Of a stretch of DNA of 53,710 nucleotides, positions 33,109-41,091 are shown in pieces (position 1 is the first letter of the stretch; every line of letters begins with the position of its first letter). The position numbers and the translations under genes are program-made. Origin of the DNA: Anaerolineales bacterium UBA5797 (GTDB taxonomy: Bacteria; Chloroflexota; Anaerolineae; Anaerolineales; Villigracilaceae); assembly GCA_002418205.1 (NCBI GenBank), contig DIDP01000062.1:1-53710 (forward strand). Reading direction: 5' to 3'. The notes beneath the pieces were generated by a model. The model searched no databases. It was not told the origin of the DNA and saw only the letters and a list, made by a program, of their open reading frames with translations.

Positions 33109-33912
33109 CTATTTCGTTGCCAGGATACCGCCGACGACCTTGGTCATGACCAGCTTGCCGTCGCGCTCGAGCCAGCGCGTAGCCACATCGGTGATCCTGC
33201 CGATCAAAGCTTCATATTCATCCTTGCCGTTGAACATGGCGGTCCACAGCTTGCGGTCCTCGCTCAACGAAGCGCGGACGTACTCGATGAAAGGAGCGAC
33301 CTCGGGGAAGGTGATGGGGTTTTCAAAGGTCAGCAATTCGGTCTTGGGGAATTTCCCTTCGATGGTTTTGTAGATCTCTCCCTTGAAGCGCGAGGAACCG
33401 GGCATGGGTGGAATGAGCTGATTGGTGGCTTCCTTGATGATATCGTAGAACATCTGCTTGTTTTCAGGGAGCGGACCGGTAACGAAAAGACGACCGCCGG
33501 GCTTCAGGACGCGGTGGGCTTCACCAAACGTAAAGTCCAGGTTGGAGGCGTAGTAGATGGCAAATGCACTGGAGAGCAGGTCGAAGGTGTTGTCTTCGAA
33601 CTCGAACCGCTTGTTGAAATCCATGAATCCGAATTTGATATTTTTGTCGCCGCGGGCGGCAAGTTTTTCGTTGGCCTTTCCAAGCAGTTCATTGGAAAAA
33701 TCGGTGCCGATAATTTCCGCCTGCCCCTTGGTGTAGTCGCTGAAGAGGAAGCACTGTTTGCCGGCTCCACAGCCCACATCAAGGATCTTCATCCCCGCAG
33801 TGGGCTTCAAAACATCTGTATTCCATTCGTCGATGTTGCGTGCGCCGTAGGTTTCATGGATGCGGATGCGGGTCAAAAGGTCGTTGCTGGTTTCCTGATA
33901 ATTGATTTCCAT
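33109..33912 (-). CDS. Class I SAM-dependent methyltransferase
   Basis: 267 aa. Motif I reads ILDVGCGAGKQCFLF, and downstream ELLGKANEKLAARGDKNIKFGFMDF and RVLKPGGRLFVTGPLP are the usual methyltransferase blocks. No substrate-specific region is recognised, so it could methylate a quinone precursor, a small molecule or a lipid. A promoter lies upstream (TTGAAT at 33976-33971, 17 bases, TATAAT at 33953-33948 on the - strand) and a GGAG ribosome site precedes the ATG. Confidence 0.9.
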   Translation of the reverse strand: MEINYQETSNDLLTRIRIHETYGARNIDEWNTDVLKPTAGMKILDVGCGAGKQCFLFSDYTKGQAEIIGTDFSNELLGKANEKLAARGDKNIKFGFMDFNKRFEFEDNTFDLLSSAFAIYYASNLDFTFGEAHRVLKPGGRLFVTGPLPENKQMFYDIIKEATNQLIPPMPGSSRFKGEIYKTIEGKFPKTELLTFENPITFPEVAPFIEYVRASLSEDRKLWTAMFNGKDEYEALIGRITDVATRWLERDGKLVMTKVVGGILATK

Positions 33913-33947
33913 TTTGATCTCCTGATTTTCTTATGCAATGTGGATGA

Positions 33948-33976
33948 ATTATACCAAGAATCAAATCATAATTCAA
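33948..33976 (-). promoter_or_regulatory. Promoter for the methyltransferase gene
   Basis: On the - strand TTGAAT, a 17-base spacer and TATAAT, ending 36 bases before the ATG. Confidence 0.6.
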
Positions 33977-34030
33977 TTACTGAATTTTGATTAAGGGAAA
34001 GTATCCTCGATATTTCCGGGGATGGCTGTA

Positions 34031-34510
34031 CTACTGGGCCAAAAGGATGTTCAGTTCTGCTTGAATCGCTTCACAAAGTAATAGTATCTTTCCTCTGACT
34101 TCCCGGCTTATCCCCTCGCCCGGGTTCATCTGACCGGTCTGGATCCCCAAGATGCAGATTGATACCCCCTCCAGCATTCCCAAAAGGCGACCCATTTTCA
34201 AAGTTTCGGCTACGCCCCACCCGTGTGCGGATTTTGTATCAGAAGAGAAGGAGCTTATTTCCTCTTCCCTGAGCCGATATATCTCGCCCGCCGGGTTTGG
34301 TCCATGAACTGCATCGACAAGGATGGCGGCATCCATGTTTTCAAGCGCGGCCAGCAGGTTTAAGCCAGCAAGCTCGAGCGCTTCGGTCCGGACCTCGGGA
34401 CGGTTCGCGGTTTCTGGATATCTGTGCCTCCATTGGTGGATGGCTTCCAGTCCCGCAGCATCGTCTCCGCGCAGGCGTTGTCCGATGCCGATGACCGCAA
34501 CCCGCTTCAT
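34031..34510 (-). CDS. [NiFe] hydrogenase maturation protease
   Basis: 159 aa endopeptidase of the HyaD/HycI type that trims the C-terminus of the large subunit after nickel insertion. It opens VIGIGQRLRGDDAAGLEAI, containing the nickel-sensing Asp of the GxGNxLxxDD region, and has AILVDAVHGPNP. The gene starts within the stop of the large-subunit gene (ATGA overlap), so both are coupled; its substrate is presumably that subunit. Confidence 0.93.
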   Translation of the reverse strand: MKRVAVIGIGQRLRGDDAAGLEAIHQWRHRYPETANRPEVRTEALELAGLNLLAALENMDAAILVDAVHGPNPAGEIYRLREEEISSFSSDTKSAHGWGVAETLKMGRLLGMLEGVSICILGIQTGQMNPGEGISREVRGKILLLCEAIQAELNILLAQ

Positions 34511-35790
34511 TTTTCCTCCACCTTCAATTTTAAGAAATGGGTGGCACAGGAAATGCAGGGATCGTACGCGCGTACCAAATGTTCTGCTGTGAGCGTTGCT
34601 TCGGCTTCAGGTAATTTGAGAAGGTTTGGGGCAAGAGCAAAAAGATCAGCCTCGATTTGGGGCAGGTTTTGGGCGGTGGGAGGTGTGATCCTGGCAAATT
34701 GGACCATTCCCTTGTCGTCGATTCTGTAACGATGATAGAGAAGTCCGCGAGGAGCCTCTGTCGCTCCGGCGCCTTCCCCTTCTTTGATCTTAATATCTGC
34801 GTGTGCAGGTCCCTGCGGCTGGTATTTCTCGATGAGCAGAATGGCTTCCTCGTATGCCTGTACCAATTCCACTGCGCGCGCGATCAGGGATTTGTAGGGA
34901 TTCTTAAGTGGCAAAACGATATTTGCCTCCCGCAGGGATTTTTTCGCAAGCGGCAGCAGTTGTTCATGGTTCAGGTTCAGCCGTGCAAGAGGCCCGACCA
35001 GATAGGTACTGCCGGTCGCTGTGTATCCGTGCAGGGCATTGGAATGTCTGACGTGTCTTTCGATATACCCTTTTTCGTACTCGGCGACCGATAGTGTCCG
35101 CTCCTTCGATGACCGGATATCCCCGTCGATCACGGCATATTCGTCAGGGTGGTGCAACGCGACGAATTCATATTCGATTTCAAGGTCGGGGTAGGGAAGC
35201 GTTACCGCCCACTTGACGCAATCGATTGCCGCCTGCAATCCCCATTCAAGGTCCGGCAGAAGAGCCTTGATCGCCTGCCTGTCAGGCCACTGGTAGAACC
35301 CGCCCACGCAGACACTGACCGGATGAACAGACCGCCCTCCGATGGTCTTCAGTATGTTGTTCCCGATCTTCTTAAGTCTCAACGCGTCTTTTACGATCTC
35401 CGGGGCGGTCGCCGCCAATTCCAGCGCGGATTCCTTCCCAAGCAGGTCGGGAGCCTGCAGCATGTAGATATGTAACGCATGACTCTCGATATATTCACCG
35501 CAATACATCAACCGTCGCAGAGCCCGCACCTCAGGTGAGACCTCGATCCCAAGGGCGTTTTCAAGGGCGATTGCAGAGCTCATCTGGTAGGCGACAGGAC
35601 AGATGCCGCAGATCCGGGCTGTGATGTCGGGGATCTCCTGTAAGAACCGGTTTCGCAGAAATCCTTCGAAAAAACGAGGCGGCTCATAAATGTCCAGCCG
35701 GATCTCGACCGCCCTGCCGTCTTCGATGCCGAAGTAAAGGCCGCCTTCGCCCTCCACGCGCGCAAGCGCAGGTACGTTGATGCTCTTCAT
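34507..35790 (-). CDS. Group 3b [NiFe] hydrogenase large (alpha) subunit
   Basis: 427 aa catalytic subunit of a cytoplasmic NAD(P)-linked bidirectional hydrogenase (sulfhydrogenase type). N-terminal L1 motif RICGICPVAYQ supplies C61 and C64; the C-terminal L2 motif DPCISCATH supplies C412 and C415. Residues after H418 (FLKLKVEEK) are the extension removed by the adjacent protease. The L1 spelling with PVAYQ is the group 3b form rather than HoxH. Operon order beta-gamma-delta-alpha also fits. The ATG overlaps the small-subunit stop. Confidence 0.94.
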   Translation of the reverse strand: MKSINVPALARVEGEGGLYFGIEDGRAVEIRLDIYEPPRFFEGFLRNRFLQEIPDITARICGICPVAYQMSSAIALENALGIEVSPEVRALRRLMYCGEYIESHALHIYMLQAPDLLGKESALELAATAPEIVKDALRLKKIGNNILKTIGGRSVHPVSVCVGGFYQWPDRQAIKALLPDLEWGLQAAIDCVKWAVTLPYPDLEIEYEFVALHHPDEYAVIDGDIRSSKERTLSVAEYEKGYIERHVRHSNALHGYTATGSTYLVGPLARLNLNHEQLLPLAKKSLREANIVLPLKNPYKSLIARAVELVQAYEEAILLIEKYQPQGPAHADIKIKEGEGAGATEAPRGLLYHRYRIDDKGMVQFARITPPTAQNLPQIEADLFALAPNLLKLPEAEATLTAEHLVRAYDPCISCATHFLKLKVEEK

Positions 35791-36578
35791 GCTGTCACCT
35801 TCTCTCCGGATAGTGATTCTGCTGCGTCTTTAAAGGCAGGCGAATACCCGCTGATCCCCCGGAACAGGCGCATGATCTCGCCTGGGTATCGCTCCTTCTC
35901 TTTCAGGACGGCCATCAGCGACTCTATATTCGATTCGCGGGCTGGGCCGAAACATCCATAGCATCCCCGACCCATCGCAGGGCAGATCGCGCTGCACCCT
36001 GCCTGCGTCACAGGACCCAGACAGGGAATGTCCCTGTCCACCAATACACACACAGTCAGGCGCCTTTTGCATTCCAGGCATACCGAGTACGGGGGAAGGT
36101 TTGGTTTTCGGTTGTTCAGCAGGGCGACAATGACCTCCGCCATCTGTTTTTTGTTGACCGGGCATCCCCACAATTCCAGGTCAACTTGTATATGTTCTGA
36201 TATGGGGGTCGCCGAGTCGAGATACTGGAGATATTCCGGACTCGGATAGACCGTTTTTGCATATTCTTCAGCGCTCGCAAAATTCCGAAGTGCCTGGATA
36301 CCGCCGGACGTGGCGCATGTCCCGAGTGCGATTACCGTCTTGGCCTGCGAGCGTACCTGTTTGATCTTTTCGATTTCATGCGGGGTTGTAATAGATCCCT
36401 CGACCAATGCAAGATCATAAGGGCCGGGTTTCTGTGCACGGGTCGCTTCGAGAAAATAAGCGATATCGACCACCTCTGCAAGCTCAAGGAGCTCATCCTC
36501 CATGTTCAGGATCGAAAGCTGGCATCCATCACAGGACGAAAATTTGTATACCGCGACAGTTGGTTTTTTGGCGCTCAT
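35787..36578 (-). CDS. Group 3b [NiFe] hydrogenase small (delta) subunit
   Basis: 263 aa Fe-S electron-transfer subunit. The proximal-cluster pair is SSCDGCQLS (C16, C19), with GTCATSGG and the later Cys-rich segment LECKRRLTVCVLVDRDIPCLGPVTQAGCSAICPAMGRGCYGCFG carrying ligands for further clusters. No Tat signal is present, in keeping with a cytoplasmic complex. It shares one base with the upstream gamma-subunit stop (TAATG) and four with the alpha subunit. Confidence 0.93.
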   Translation of the reverse strand: MSAKKPTVAVYKFSSCDGCQLSILNMEDELLELAEVVDIAYFLEATRAQKPGPYDLALVEGSITTPHEIEKIKQVRSQAKTVIALGTCATSGGIQALRNFASAEEYAKTVYPSPEYLQYLDSATPISEHIQVDLELWGCPVNKKQMAEVIVALLNNRKPNLPPYSVCLECKRRLTVCVLVDRDIPCLGPVTQAGCSAICPAMGRGCYGCFGPARESNIESLMAVLKEKERYPGEIMRLFRGISGYSPAFKDAAESLSGEKVTA

Positions 36579-37450
36579 TAGAATTCCTCAACATTGAAGA
36601 ATGACTGTAATTCATCGAAACGGAAAACAGGACCCTCGCGGCAGATGAAATACGGTCCCATCTGGCAATGCCCGCAGGATCCCTGTCCACATTTCATGTT
36701 TCTCTCAAGCGATACGTATATACTCTCCACGGGTACCCGCCGTGCCATCGCTTCGAAGATGACAAATCGGATCATGATCTCCGGCCCGCAGGTCAGGACG
36801 GCGGTCTTGCGCGGGTCGATCCTAAAATGGTAGAACCACATGGGAACCACGCCCACCCGTCCACTCCAGTTAGCATCCCCGCGGTCCACCGTCACCTCGA
36901 CATCGATCTGGGCCTTTCTCCACACCTCGTATTCACGCGGGAACATCAAATCGCTGGATGTCCTCGCGCCATACAGCAGGGTGACCTTTCCATACTTTTC
37001 CCGATTGCGCATGATCTTGTAGATCGCAGGTCGGAGCGGAGGCAGTCCAATGCCGCCACAGGCAATGAATACATCCTTTCCCTCCAGTTCGCTCATGGGC
37101 CAACAGGAACCAAAGGGTCCACGCAGTCCAACCACGTCCCCGACCTTCAACCGGCTGACCGCCCGGGTTACATTTCCGACAAATCGGATGGTGTGCCCCA
37201 GCTTTTCGTGATCCTGCGGATCTGAACTGATCGATATGGCTGCCTCACCGAAGCCGGGGAGATAGAGCATGTTGAATTGTCCGGGATTGAAATGAAATTC
37301 CTGTTGATCCGACGAATTGATGAAACGAAGCCAGTATGTTGCGATCCCGTCGGCTTCAGGCGTGATCTCTGTAACTTCAGCCCATTTCGGTCGGAGTAAT
37401 ATCCCAGGATTGGAAATATCGTTCTGTATAGGGGTGGCGGTAGTTGTCAT
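36578..37450 (-). CDS. Hydrogenase FAD/NAD(P)-binding (gamma) subunit
   Basis: 290 aa ferredoxin-reductase-like subunit passing electrons between the hydrogenase and NAD(P). It has the FAD-binding region (FNMLYLPGFGEAAISIS), a nucleotide-binding Gly-rich segment IACGGIGLPPLRPAI, and a C-terminal [2Fe-2S] site CGQGSCGHCQMGPYFICREGP. ATG 37450 overlaps the beta-subunit stop by ATGA; the long open frame upstream is only a shadow of that gene. Confidence 0.93.
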   Translation of the reverse strand: MTTTATPIQNDISNPGILLRPKWAEVTEITPEADGIATYWLRFINSSDQQEFHFNPGQFNMLYLPGFGEAAISISSDPQDHEKLGHTIRFVGNVTRAVSRLKVGDVVGLRGPFGSCWPMSELEGKDVFIACGGIGLPPLRPAIYKIMRNREKYGKVTLLYGARTSSDLMFPREYEVWRKAQIDVEVTVDRGDANWSGRVGVVPMWFYHFRIDPRKTAVLTCGPEIMIRFVIFEAMARRVPVESIYVSLERNMKCGQGSCGHCQMGPYFICREGPVFRFDELQSFFNVEEF

Positions 37451-38574
37451 CGCTTCACCTCGTTTCCAAGGTTGTTGATCTCTTCGGTAATGTCTATTTC
37501 TGCCGGGCACCAGGTGATGCAGCGTCCGCAGCCAGTGCACCCGAGAGTTCCAAATTGCTGTTTCCAGGTTCCGAGTTTGTGTGATGCCCACTGTCTGTAC
37601 CGCGAGTAAATCGTTGGCCTTGTGTTTCCGCCAGCCTGATAGGAATAATCCGGGTTGAAGCAGGAGTCCCAAACCCGTTCGCGGCAGGTCGATTTCCCGT
37701 CTAGACTCGACTCGTCAGTTACATTCCAGCAGAAACAGGTCGGGCAGACTTGTGTACAGTTCGTGCAGCTCAGACACCTTTTCCCAATTTCGTTCCAGTA
37801 TGGATGATCGAGATTTTCAAGGATCAATTCAGGCAGGTCCTGTGTATTGAGATTGCGCTTCATTTGTCGTCTTGCGTTCCCGATTTTTTGATCGACGCTT
37901 GCAAGGACATACCCGCTTGCATCATCGAACGACAGGCCGGCCATCAGCTTTCGTCCCAACTCGGAACCAATGGTCAGGGCGAAGACATTGTCAAGTTCGG
38001 AAATGTTGAGATCAAATCCTTGCCGGACCTGGGGACCACACTCCATGGAGAGACAGAAGCACGTATCTGCAGGGTGGGTGCAGTTTACAGAGATGATGAA
38101 GGTGTGTGCCCGACGTGCCTGATAGATCGGGTCGGTGAAATCCTCCCGCATGAATATGGCATCCTGGATCTGGATCGCAGCGAGTTCGCAGGCGCGGACT
38201 CCAATAAAAGCAAATTTGGGTGTTTCCACTGCCCTCGGAGCAAATTCCCAGCTGTTCGTAATTCTTCTCAGTGAGAACAACTCCACGCACGATGGGAACA
38301 GGAATTGTTTCCATGATTGAGCACCTGGAATGATATCGAAGTAGCGTGAATGACGATCGCGAAATAACCGAAAATAACCAGGTTTTTGTTCGGTAGTGTA
38401 TCCGCGCGGCAGGTCTTCCAGATTTTCGATTGCTCCGTAGATTAGTGTTTCGTTTTCTATCCGCGGACCGATCGTAAGAAAACCGTTCTGCTTTAAGCGC
38501 AGGAGGATTTCATTCATCGTTGATTTTTCGATCGTGATCGTACTGCCGATTTCCGGGAGAGTTTCATTTTGCAT
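37447..38574 (-). CDS. Hydrogenase 4Fe-4S (beta) subunit
   Basis: 375 aa. A unique N-terminal domain (about 1-230) is followed by two [4Fe-4S] binding motifs: CLSCTNCTQVCPTCFCW and CTGCGRCITWCPAEIDI. It is the sulfhydrogenase beta subunit, which forwards electrons and in archaeal enzymes is linked to polysulfide reduction. It starts at the base adjoining the stop of the cNMP-binding gene (38575). No membrane segment. Confidence 0.93.
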   Translation of the reverse strand: MQNETLPEIGSTITIEKSTMNEILLRLKQNGFLTIGPRIENETLIYGAIENLEDLPRGYTTEQKPGYFRLFRDRHSRYFDIIPGAQSWKQFLFPSCVELFSLRRITNSWEFAPRAVETPKFAFIGVRACELAAIQIQDAIFMREDFTDPIYQARRAHTFIISVNCTHPADTCFCLSMECGPQVRQGFDLNISELDNVFALTIGSELGRKLMAGLSFDDASGYVLASVDQKIGNARRQMKRNLNTQDLPELILENLDHPYWNEIGKRCLSCTNCTQVCPTCFCWNVTDESSLDGKSTCRERVWDSCFNPDYSYQAGGNTRPTIYSRYRQWASHKLGTWKQQFGTLGCTGCGRCITWCPAEIDITEEINNLGNEVKR

Positions 38575-39051
38575 TTATGCCTCCGGCGATTCGAACATAT
38601 CCAGTAACTGCAACCGCGATACCAATAGCCGGCTGGAAACAATTTTCAGGAGGCGGAGCATTACGACATATCCAAAATCATGGTCTTTCTCACATTCATC
38701 CCGTAATTTCTCAGAATCGATCCCGATGATCAGGCTGTCGACCACCGCCGAAGCTCCGGCCGTCCTCTGGTGGCTGACGGGGGTGACGCTTGACCAGCCA
38801 AAAACATCCAAAGGTTCCACTGTGTAGATGCGCACCTTCCCCCTGTGTGGGATGAATATGTCCAGGGCGATTCGGCCCTTCAGGACAATGTATACGAAAT
38901 CCTCCCTGTCGCCCTCCCTGAAAAGCAATTCCCCGGCTTTGACCCTGCGAAGGTGAGCCATGTCGGTCATCTTTTCCAGGTGTTCGGGTTTGAGAGCTTG
39001 AAACCACGGAATTTTTTCCAGTTCATTCTTCAGCACATCTCGATTTTCCAT
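38575..39051 (-). CDS. cNMP-binding (Crp-like sensor) protein, first gene of hydrogenase operon
   Basis: 158 aa. A lone cyclic-nucleotide-binding domain (LLFREGDREDFVYIVLKGRIALDI... then TVEPLDVFGWSSVTPVSHQRTAGASAVVDS) followed by a short helical tail, with no helix-turn-helix. It cannot be a DNA-binding Crp on its own. ATG 39051 has a GAGGAG ribosome site; the frame is open upstream to about 39723 but that is a shadow of hisS. Similar lone cNMP domains precede group 3b hydrogenase genes in other bacteria as I recall, so it may adjust the enzyme directly. Confidence 0.9.
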   Translation of the reverse strand: MENRDVLKNELEKIPWFQALKPEHLEKMTDMAHLRRVKAGELLFREGDREDFVYIVLKGRIALDIFIPHRGKVRIYTVEPLDVFGWSSVTPVSHQRTAGASAVVDSLIIGIDSEKLRDECEKDHDFGYVVMLRLLKIVSSRLLVSRLQLLDMFESPEA

Positions 39052-39166
39052 TTGCGTCTCCTCTACCAGATATTCCTGGATAATTGTACAATTTTTCACA
39101 AATAAAAGTAGTGCGCTCCATCCCTGTTGGATATGATGGTTGTCATGCCATCTGGTAAACCCCAAA

Positions 39167-39177
39167 TATGCTAAAAT
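39167..39177 (+). promoter_or_regulatory. Extended -10 element for hisS
   Basis: TATGCTAAAAT, identical to the one at 11457-11467, contains TGC-TAAAAT with the hexamer at 39172-39177. Transcription would start near 39184, leaving about 20 bases with a GAGG ribosome site before the ATG. Confidence 0.5.
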
Positions 39178-39204
39178 GCTGAACAATTCCATTGTAGAGG
39201 TTTC

Positions 39205-40473
39205 ATGAAAAAGACAATCCAAACCGTCAAAGGCACGCGCGAGTTTTATCCTGAGCAGATGTCGCTGCGCAACTATATTTACGAAAAAGTGCGAAGCGCA
39301 TCGCAGGCGTTCGGTTATCAGGAGTGGGATGGTCCGTTCATCGAGACCATTGAACTGTACGCGGCAAAATCGGGCGAGGAGTTGGTGAAGAAACAATCTT
39401 TCGTTTTCACAGATCGCGGCGGTGAAGAAGTGACACTCCGCCCCGAATTGACACCATCTCTGGCGCGCATGATCGCGGCAAAGCAGGGCGAACTGACCTT
39501 CCCCGTGCGCTGGTGGTCTTTCGGACCGTTTTGGAGATATGAACAGCCGCAAAAAGGGCGTACGCGCGAATTCTTTCAGTGGAACATCGACATGTTGGGC
39601 GTTAACTCGCCGGAGGCGGATGCGGAACTGATCGCGGTCGGTGCGGAATTCCTGCGCTCGGTCGGACTCAGCCCGGAGCGGGTTCGCATATACGTAAATA
39701 ATCGGCGCTTGATGAACGCGCAATTCGATGCACTCGGAATCTCTGATAAAAATCGACTCGATGTTGCGAATCTTGTAGATCGCCGCTCCAAAATGGACCC
39801 TGAAAAATGGGATGCATATGCACTTGAATTGGGTCTATCGCAGCCCCAAATTGATGGCTTAAAAATAATGTTGAGCGATTTTGATTTATGGAAACAAAGC
39901 GATGAATTATCTAGAACCTTTTCAGCTTTGGATGCGATGAATGTCAGGGAATATATAGCTTTTGATCCCAGTATTATGCGCGGGTTGTTATATTACACCG
40001 GTACAACTTTTGAGGCATTTGACACCAGTGGTTCACTAAAACGTTCGTTATTTGGCGGGGGACGATATGATAATCTACTCGAGGATGTTGGCGGACAACC
40101 GTTGTCAGGTGTTGGTTTTGCTATGGGGGATGTGGGGATGGGTATCTTCTTGCAGGAGGCGGGGCTTCTGCCTGAGTTTGAACCCAGCCCGGCGCAGGTA
40201 CTGGTCACGGTGTTCGACGAGAAGTTGTGGCTGGAGTCTTATAAGTTGGGCGCCGAATTGCGGAGTGAAGGTTTGAACGTCATGGTCTATCCTGAGCCTG
40301 CGAAACTTCCAAAACAATTTAAATTTGCGGACAAGATGAAAATGAAGGCCGCGGTGACGGTGGGACCGGATGAGGTGGAGAGAAATCTTGTAGCGGTGAA
40401 AAACCTGTCCAGTGGAGAGCAGGTCATCGTCCCGCGTGAAGCGGCTGTGGAGGAGATCAGGAAGGTCTTATGA
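39205..40473 (+). CDS. hisS: Histidyl-tRNA synthetase
   Basis: Class II synthetase charging tRNA-His. 422 aa. Motif 2 region RPELTPSLARMIAA and FRYEQPQKGRTREFFQWNIDMLG are clear, and the HisA signature reads MRGLLYYTGTTFEAFD, differing from the usual RGLDYY by Leu for Asp. The C-terminal anticodon domain contains VLVTVFDEKLWLESYKLGAELR. A stretch at about 39840-40080 is much richer in A+T than the rest (about 35-45%) with codons such as TTA, ATA and AGA. The cognate tRNA-His gene lies about 500 bases downstream. Confidence 0.95.
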   Translation: MKKTIQTVKGTREFYPEQMSLRNYIYEKVRSASQAFGYQEWDGPFIETIELYAAKSGEELVKKQSFVFTDRGGEEVTLRPELTPSLARMIAAKQGELTFPVRWWSFGPFWRYEQPQKGRTREFFQWNIDMLGVNSPEADAELIAVGAEFLRSVGLSPERVRIYVNNRRLMNAQFDALGISDKNRLDVANLVDRRSKMDPEKWDAYALELGLSQPQIDGLKIMLSDFDLWKQSDELSRTFSALDAMNVREYIAFDPSIMRGLLYYTGTTFEAFDTSGSLKRSLFGGGRYDNLLEDVGGQPLSGVGFAMGDVGMGIFLQEAGLLPEFEPSPAQVLVTVFDEKLWLESYKLGAELRSEGLNVMVYPEPAKLPKQFKFADKMKMKAAVTVGPDEVERNLVAVKNLSSGEQVIVPREAAVEEIRKVL

Positions 40474-40934
40474 AAATCACCCTGCAACCTGTCACTGCGG
40501 CGAACTGGCGTGAGTTGATAAAATTAAAGGTGCGGGACGATCAGGCTCACTTTGTCGCATCCAATGTGCATTCCATTGCCGAGTCTCAATTTGGTTTTGA
40601 GGATGAGGGGCATTGGAACATATCCCCCTTTGGAATTTATGCTGACAACGAAGCGGTGGGTTTTTTGATGTATGCCACGAACCTGGGACACTCGCGAATC
40701 CAGGTGTTCATACAGCGCTTGATGGTGGATGAAAAGTTCCAGGGGAAAGGCTATGGGCGCCAGGCCATGCAGGTCATGCTGGGTACAATTCGCGGGGAGG
40801 AACGTATCCGAAATGTGGCGATCAGCTACGAGCCGGATAACCGCTCGGCGAAGAGCCTGTATGCCAGCCTGGGTTTTAAAGAGACAGGCGAAATGGCTGG
40901 CGATGAGTTGCTGGCTGTATTGAACTTGCGCTGA
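40470..40934 (+). CDS. GNAT N-acetyltransferase
   Basis: 154 aa. Acetyl-CoA loop motif A is VFIQRLMVDEKFQGKGYGRQAMQVML, with the Q-G-K-G-Y-G phosphate-binding turn; ISYEPDNRSAKSLYASLGFKETGEM is the C-terminal motif B, the arrangement of spermidine/diamine acetyltransferase-like members such as BltD. It overlaps hisS by ATGA, so the two are translationally coupled. Substrate is unknown. Confidence 0.93.
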   Translation: MKITLQPVTAANWRELIKLKVRDDQAHFVASNVHSIAESQFGFEDEGHWNISPFGIYADNEAVGFLMYATNLGHSRIQVFIQRLMVDEKFQGKGYGRQAMQVMLGTIRGEERIRNVAISYEPDNRSAKSLYASLGFKETGEMAGDELLAVLNLR

Positions 40935-40947
40935 TTTATGGTAAAAT
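40920..40947 (+). promoter_or_regulatory. Promoter for tRNA-His
   Basis: TTGAAC (40920-40925), 16-base spacer ending TGG, TAAAAT (40942-40947). The start would be near 40954, leaving about 32 bases of leader. It overlaps the end of the GNAT gene. Confidence 0.6.
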
Positions 40948-40985
40948 TTCGTCCGCTCCCGGGGAACATCGGGGCAGATACATAT

Positions 40986-41058
40986 GGAGCCTGTAGCTCA
41001 ATGGCAGAGCGCCACACTGTGGATGTGGATGTTGTGGGTTCGAGACCCATCAGGCTCC
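40986..41058 (+). tRNA. tRNA-His (GTG)
   Basis: A complete cloverleaf: acceptor GAGCCTG/CAGGCTC, D-arm GCTC/GAGC, anticodon stem CCACA/TGTGG around CTGTGGA with anticodon GTG, five-base variable loop, T-arm GTGGG/CCCAT. A G at 40986 is encoded at position -1 and would pair with C73 (41058), the identity element of tRNA-His. The 3' CCA is not encoded. It lies 53 bases after the GNAT stop downstream of hisS. Confidence 0.95.
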
Positions 41059-41063
41059 CTGGA

Positions 41064-41090
41064 GAGTCTCCGCAACGGAGGCTCTTTTTT
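41064..41090 (+). terminator. Intrinsic terminator after tRNA-His
   Basis: GAG-T-CTCCG / CGGAG-G-CTC stem with CAA loop and one mismatch, followed by TTTTTT. Confidence 0.85.
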
Positions 41091-41091
41091 A

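Noticed and set aside
37451..37672. N-terminal extension of the hydrogenase gamma subunit
   Set aside because: Shadow of the beta-subunit gene; the ATG at 37450 shows the usual ATGA overlap.
39082..39093. AATTGTACAATT palindrome before the hydrogenase operon, considered as a CRP/FNR-like site
   Set aside because: It matches neither TGTGA-N6-TCACA nor TTGAT-N4-ATCAA; a 12-bp AT-rich palindrome is easily due to chance.
39052..39723. N-terminal extension of the cNMP-binding gene through hisS
   Set aside because: It runs antisense to hisS; the ATG at 39051 has a good ribosome site and starts the conserved domain.
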